Position numbers and translations under genes: made by a program. From the NCBI RefSeq assembly GCF_900112755.1, contig NZ_FOMW01000004.1, forward strand, positions 266,882-330,881: a stretch of 64,000 nucleotides of DNA. Direction: 5' to 3'. Under the pieces are notes generated by a model. The model saw only the letters and a program-made list of their open reading frames with translations. It was not told the DNA's origin and made no database searches. The stretch comes from Sulfitobacter brevis. Its GTDB lineage: Bacteria; Pseudomonadota; Alphaproteobacteria; Rhodobacterales; Rhodobacteraceae. Shown here piece by piece: positions 60,852 through 64,000 of the stretch (position 1 is the stretch's first letter; each line of letters opens with the position of its first letter).

Positions 60852-61778
60852 CTAGGTCCCAGCGTTCTTAACAAACGAAGCGCGTTGATCTTTCTTGGTG
60901 TAAGTCCAAGCAATAAAACGACTTGTTTTTTGTCCCTGTGCCATATCGACAATCTTAATATCAGCAACCTTGGCTTTTGCTAAGATACGCTGGAGCGGCT
61001 GGAGGTTGTCTCTCTTAGATACCAGAGAGGTGAACCACAGGCACTGATCGGCGAACTCTCTGCTTTCTTCAACCATCGTCGCGATAAATTTTATCTCGCC
61101 CCCCGGACACCAAAGTTCAGCGTTTTGCCCGCCAAAATTGCGCTTGCTGGAATGTCCCTTGCCAAGATTGCCCCATTTACGTTGCGTGCCCTTTGCAGCC
61201 TTGTCGATGGAGGCATGGAACGGCGGGTTGCATAGGGTGATATGAAATGCATCGCGTGGTTGGATCACACCTTTAAAGATATTCTCACGTCGATTTTGCC
61301 TTCTAAGGGTAATTTTTAGCTGGTTGAAATCGCAAAGCTGCTCGGCCGACTTGATAGCAGCCGCGTCGATATCGACGCCGGTGAAGTGCCAGCCGTATTC
61401 ACTCTGCCCAGTCAGAGGGTAAACCAAGCTCGCACCCGTACCGATGTCTAACGCCTTGATGTTGCGCCCGCGTGGGATGTCCTGATGGTTGCTATCGGCA
61501 AGCAAGTCCGCGAGATAATGGATGTAGTCGACCCGGCCCGGGATTGGCGGGCATAGATAGCCATCAGGGATGTCCCAAAAATCAATATTATAGTGCGTCT
61601 TTAACAAAGCCCGATTAAGCATACGGACCGCGCCCACGTCTTGAAAATCAATCGTTGGCTGACCGAGTGGATTGCTGATTGTGTAAGCCGCAAGTTCAGG
61701 TGTTTGCGCGACTAGACGCACAAAGTCATAGCCTTCAGCATGTTGATTGCGCGGATGCAGCTTCGCTTTGTTGGCCAT
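60852..61778 (-). CDS. rlmF: 23S rRNA adenine-1618 N6-methyltransferase
   Basis: A 308-residue SAM-dependent methyltransferase. It starts MANKAKLHPRNQHAEGYDFV, the typical RlmF opening. The SAM loop is ALDIGTGASLVYPLTGQSEY, and the target-adenine motif is TLCNPPFHASIDKA (NPPF). KRNFGGQNAELWCPGGEIKF is also characteristic. It methylates A1618 of 23S rRNA. AAGG at 8 nt supports this ATG over one five codons upstream. RlmF is best known from gammaproteobacteria, and the base composition here is more AT-rich than in the flanking operons, so acquisition by transfer is plausible. The 229 nt between it and cphB hold no gene I can support. Confidence 0.9.
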   Translation of the reverse strand: MANKAKLHPRNQHAEGYDFVRLVAQTPELAAYTISNPLGQPTIDFQDVGAVRMLNRALLKTHYNIDFWDIPDGYLCPPIPGRVDYIHYLADLLADSNHQDIPRGRNIKALDIGTGASLVYPLTGQSEYGWHFTGVDIDAAAIKSAEQLCDFNQLKITLRRQNRRENIFKGVIQPRDAFHITLCNPPFHASIDKAAKGTQRKWGNLGKGHSSKRNFGGQNAELWCPGGEIKFIATMVEESREFADQCLWFTSLVSKRDNLQPLQRILAKAKVADIKIVDMAQGQKTSRFIAWTYTKKDQRASFVKNAGT

Positions 61779-61962
61779 AAGGAACGCCTTCATGATACTT
61801 TATGAACGTCACTTACCAGACGGTGATCTGGTTGTAGGCTCTTATGCACAAATAGTAAAATCAACAGCAGGGTAAATGCGCAGCCTTTCGACCAAGATAG
61901 ACCCGATCCCGCAAGGCAAATTGCTGGCTATTTAGGTCCCCGATCGAGTCTGGAACGCGAAA

Positions 61963-61980
61963 AGCCACCCGAGGGTGGCT
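61963..61980 (-). terminator. Terminator of the former tRNA-fMet gene
   Basis: AGCCACCC (61963-61970) and GGGTGGCT (61973-61980) form a tight hairpin, and the minus strand then reads TTTTCG. It lies 28 nt downstream of the tRNA 3' end, the normal place for a tRNA terminator. Confidence 0.7.
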
Positions 61981-62007
61981 GTTGGCGTAGTGTATATCTG
62001 GCGAATT

Positions 62008-62056
62008 TGGTTGCGGGAGTAGGATTTGAACCTACGACCTTCAGGTTATGAGCCTG
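62008..62056 (-). other. 3' fragment of initiator tRNA-fMet (integration attachment site)
   Basis: Read leftward, the sequence is CAGG-CTCATAA-CCTGA-AGGTC-GTAGG-TTCAAAT-CCTAC-TCCCGCA-ACCA. This is the anticodon loop with CAT, the variable loop, a perfect T arm, the 3' acceptor strand and CCA of an initiator tRNA. The D arm and 5' acceptor strand are absent: right of 62056 the sequence no longer fits a tRNA. The break in the anticodon stem next to an integrase gene marks an att site left by integration into a tRNA gene. Confidence 0.85.
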
Positions 62057-62076
62057 CGTGTCGCATACTTACTTTC

Positions 62077-62115
62077 CACTGCAAAATTCACATATACCCA
62101 TAGATTACAGTGCAA
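62077..62115. repeat. Integrase-flanking sites, left pair (CACTGCAA; ATTACAGTGCAA)
   Basis: CACTGCAA at 62077-62084 and ATTACAGTGCAA at 62104-62115 lie between the tRNA break and the integrase gene. The 12-mer recurs on the other side of the integrase. Such short repeats next to a core site are typical of arm-type binding sites for a tyrosine recombinase. Confidence 0.55.
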
Positions 62116-62196
62116 TGTCGATAGCTTACGTTGACATTCAGAGACACCGTGTGTCACTAATTTCCGACACTTCGCCGGACACAGTACGGACATATC

Positions 62197-63333
62197 ATGT
62201 ATAAAATCAATGAGACCTTTGTCAGAAAAGCCATCGCCCCTGAGACGGGAAACAAAATCTATTATGACAGCCAGAGCCCAGGATTTGGATTGAGGATCAC
62301 CAGAACTGGGACCAAAGCTTTCATCTTGAACTATCACATCAACCGGAAAGAACGCAGGTACACGATCGGCAAGTCCCCAGCCTGGACAGCTGCTGCAGCA
62401 CGTGAAAAGGCTGCAGCCCTACGAAGACTAATCGATCAGGGAACAGACCCGTTAGAGGAGCGAAATGAGCGGCGTGAAGCCCCAACTATTGCCGATCTGT
62501 GCGACGAGTACGAGAAGGTGCACCTTCCAACCCTTTCTGCCAGAAGTCAGACGGATCAAAGGGGGATGTGGAAAACATACATCCTGCCTGAGCTGCGCAC
62601 CGTGGCCGTCAGGGAGCTCACGAGCCGCCAAATCGACCGACTTCACGCCAAGATTAGCGAGACCACCCCTACCCGCGCCAACCGCGTCCTGGAGGTCCTG
62701 AGAAAGGCCCTCAACCTGGCGATTAGATGGGCTTGGATCGAAAAGAACCCTGCCGATGGTTTCCGGCGGAACGCAGAGCACTCACGGGAGAAGTACTTGT
62801 CCAAAAGCGAGTATGAGCTCGTTTTCATTGCACTGGACAAGATGCCAAATCGCAAAGCTGCAGATGCAATTCGGTTGCTAATCCTGACCGGTGCCAGGCG
62901 CGGTGAAGTTCTCGGCCTTGAATGGCAAGATCTCGACCTCAGCCTAGGCATATGGAATCGACCTGCCCACAAGAGCAAAGATCGAAAGGCCAAAAGGATC
63001 CCATTGTCAAATGAGGCACTGATCCTCCTACGAGCGATGCGCGACGTAGCGGAAGGCAATTTCCTGTTCCGCACCTCAACCGGCGGTTATCTTCCAGACA
63101 TCAATCGCCCTTGGCGCTGGCTCAGGTCTGAAACTGGCATGCCCGATCTGCGAATTCACGATCTGCGCCACTCCTTCGCATCGATACTGGTGTCCAGCGG
63201 CGAAACACTTGAAACCATCGGGAAGCTGTTGGGACACTCTCAGTATCAGACTACCATGCGGTACGCGCACCTGATGGATGATCCACTGCGGAATGCCGCG
63301 AACAAGATGGCGCACAGCTTCCGTGAAAAGTGA
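62197..63333 (+). CDS. int: Tyrosine-type integrase
   Basis: A 378-residue recombinase. The N-terminal arm-binding domain is the DUF4102 type (MYKINETFVRKAIAPETGNK, then SPGFGLRITRTGTKAFILNY). The core-binding domain is residues 90-190. The catalytic domain has the first Arg in LTGARRGEVLGLEW near 231, His-x-x-Arg in HDLRHSFASILVSSGE near 320, and the second His and Tyr in LGHSQYQTTMRYAHLMDDPL near 347-357. It inserts and excises the element at the tRNA-fMet site beside it. Confidence 0.93.
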   Translation: MYKINETFVRKAIAPETGNKIYYDSQSPGFGLRITRTGTKAFILNYHINRKERRYTIGKSPAWTAAAAREKAAALRRLIDQGTDPLEERNERREAPTIADLCDEYEKVHLPTLSARSQTDQRGMWKTYILPELRTVAVRELTSRQIDRLHAKISETTPTRANRVLEVLRKALNLAIRWAWIEKNPADGFRRNAEHSREKYLSKSEYELVFIALDKMPNRKAADAIRLLILTGARRGEVLGLEWQDLDLSLGIWNRPAHKSKDRKAKRIPLSNEALILLRAMRDVAEGNFLFRTSTGGYLPDINRPWRWLRSETGMPDLRIHDLRHSFASILVSSGETLETIGKLLGHSQYQTTMRYAHLMDDPLRNAANKMAHSFREK

Positions 63334-63344
63334 TTTCTCGCTTA

Positions 63345-63405
63345 ATTACAGTGCAATCCTACCTTGAAATTTTCTTTATATTACAAGTCTTTGATTACAC
63401 TGCAA
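63345..63405. repeat. Integrase-flanking sites, right pair (ATTACAGTGCAA; ATTACACTGCAA)
   Basis: ATTACAGTGCAA at 63345-63356 is identical to the copy at 62104-62115, and ATTACACTGCAA at 63394-63405 differs at one base. They lie just after the integrase stop in an AT-rich stretch without a gene (63334-63487). Confidence 0.55.
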
Positions 63406-63487
63406 CCTGATTTCCTCTCTTGCAGCCATCGTACAAATACATGAGTCTTAACTCCTGCGCTCACTGATTTTGGAGAGAGATGTGACA

Positions 63488-63670
63488 ATGACAGAGGAAG
63501 AATTTGAACTTCACCGCGCGTTACAGACAGATAGGCCAGATCTGAGACGGCCGATCGAGTTGATCCGCAAAATACCCCTCAGTTGGCTCTATTCCAACTT
63601 AAGCGTAGCACAATTCGATAAAGTGATCATTGCGCTGAAGGAGGGCTGCATCGTCAGGAGCTATGACTGA
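63488..63670 (+). CDS. Small unknown protein, possibly truncated by the IS element
   Basis: A 60-residue frame starts at an ATG with GGAGAGAG about 10 nt ahead (MTEEEFELHRALQTDRPDLR). It is acidic at the start and ends KEGCIVRSYD. The stop TGA coincides with the point where the sequence changes to that leading into the IS256-type transposase, so the natural C-terminus may have been lost. Position after the integrase would suit an excisionase or small regulator, but I see no helix-turn-helix signature. Confidence 0.5.
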   Translation: MTEEEFELHRALQTDRPDLRRPIELIRKIPLSWLYSNLSVAQFDKVIIALKEGCIVRSYD

Positions 63671-63760
63671 ATCTGGTGTTTTGGCGGTTTGAAGGTTGGC
63701 GGCGTATCTGGTTGATTTGTTGTTGGAAGACAGCAGCCCAACCGAAGGAGATACACCACC

Positions 63761-64000
63761 ATGGAAACGACTAACATTGTTGATTTTGCGCGTCGAGACG
63801 GGATCACGGACGCGCTGACGGATTTGCTGAGAACGGGGGCGCAGCAATTGATCGCAACAGCAGTTGAAGCTGAACTTGCCGGTTATCTGGCTCAATTTTC
63901 CGACTTGCGCACTGAAGCAGGTCACGCGGCTGTCGTGCGCAACGGGCATCATCCGACCCGGCCCTTCCAAACCGGCATTGGCCCTGTGAGCGTACGCATT
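63761..64000 (+). CDS. IS256-family (mutator-type) transposase, N-terminal part
   Basis: The frame opens at ATG 63761, preceded by GAAGGAG, and runs off the window after 80 residues without a stop. It reads METTNIVDFARRDGITDALT, then IATAVEAELAGYLAQFSD and AAVVRNGHHPTRPFQTGIGP. The EAELAGYLAQF and VVRNGHHPxR segments are the hallmark N-terminus of IS256-family transposases. The DDE domain lies beyond the edge. The left end of the element is probably near 63665-63675, but I cannot define the inverted repeat without its partner. Confidence 0.88.
   Translation, partial: METTNIVDFARRDGITDALTDLLRTGAQQLIATAVEAELAGYLAQFSDLRTEAGHAAVVRNGHHPTRPFQTGIGPVSVRI

Larger units (their letters stand above)
62057..64000. 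mobile_element. Left end of an integrated genomic island at tRNA-fMet
   Basis: From the tRNA break onward the sequence is more AT-rich and holds an integrase, repeated 12-nt sites, a small unknown frame and an IS256-type transposase start. The tRNA fragment keeps its 3' part on the chromosomal (left) side, so the intact tRNA should be re-formed at the far right end of the element, outside this window. The cargo is therefore not visible. Confidence 0.75.

Noticed and set aside
60738..60967. Leftward stretch LPKSALLQIWAVLMPAEDRA that recalls the start of an ABC exporter
   Set aside because: Only about 25 residues resemble such a protein and a stop follows at once. It could be a gene remnant, but the similarity is too short to claim.
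62008..62130. Complete tRNA gene
   Set aside because: The sequence right of 62056 does not supply a D arm or a 5' acceptor strand pairing with TCCCGCA, so only a fragment is present.
63599..63970. Leftward 123-codon frame over the IS256 transposase start
   Set aside because: The plus strand has the transposase motifs and a proper ribosome site; this is its antisense shadow.

Overview
The window is a GC-rich stretch of alphaproteobacterial chromosome, most likely from the Roseobacter group of Rhodobacteraceae. The evidence is the gene content and order: a fad beta-oxidation operon with a DmdB-like acyl-CoA ligase nearby, a Hint-domain protein, a fused malic enzyme/phosphotransacetylase, cdd-deoA-deoB-upp, mreBCD-mrdA-rodA, coaBC-dut-thiF, and an RpoHII-type sigma factor followed by chaN. 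Most genes are housekeeping and sit in tight operons with ATGA, GTGA or TGATG overlaps.

Layout. Bases 1-5528 hold a fatty-acid oxidation operon: the end of an acyl-CoA dehydrogenase, a small unknown gene, an internally deleted acyl-CoA dehydrogenase relic, a GST, a thiolase, an embedded 99-residue unknown, and the FadJ/FadB multifunctional enzyme, closed by a strong terminator. Bases 5605-12893 are accessory: Hint protein, sulfotransferase, DMT exporter, acyl-CoA ligase, GNAT acetyltransferase, a membrane-anchored unknown and a SPOR protein. Bases 12985-16604 are a nucleoside salvage operon. Bases 16771-22705 carry malic enzyme, two very short Lys/Pro-rich microprotein genes each followed by a GC hairpin, a MipA-like outer-membrane protein and propionyl-CoA ligase. 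Bases 22727-32798 mix CsbD, NAD kinase, SHMT, a cupin, a hydrolase, a MORN-repeat protein, NAD synthetase, an SH3/DUF1236 protein, an esterase and a small monooxygenase. Bases 32814-36546 contain an SDR, leuA behind a leader peptide with a run of leucine codons, a DsrE-like protein and a VOC protein. Bases 36710-43336 are the rod-shape/elongasome operon plus a hydroxyacid dehydrogenase. Bases 43330-54939 hold an M3 peptidase, thiF-dut-coaBC, rpoH-chaN, cobU-phosphatase, a GST, comM and an orphan hybrid HWE histidine kinase.

Bases 55085-60622 are a compact cyanophycin cluster read leftward: cyanophycinase (cphB), cyanophycin synthetase (cphA, TTG start), and a second Mur-ligase protein that resembles CphA without its ATP-grasp domain and overlaps cphA by 11 nt. 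This is the most distinctive metabolic system in the window. The synthetase would store Asp/Arg as polymer and the peptidase would release it. The role of the extra ligase is not known from the sequence.

The right end is mobile. A 49-nt fragment matching the 3' end of initiator tRNA-fMet (62008-62056) lies next to a tyrosine integrase flanked by repeated ATTACAGTGCAA-type sites, followed by a small ORF and the start of an IS256-family transposase. The tRNA is cut on its right-hand (5') side, so the integrated element should extend rightward beyond the window, with the host chromosome to the left.
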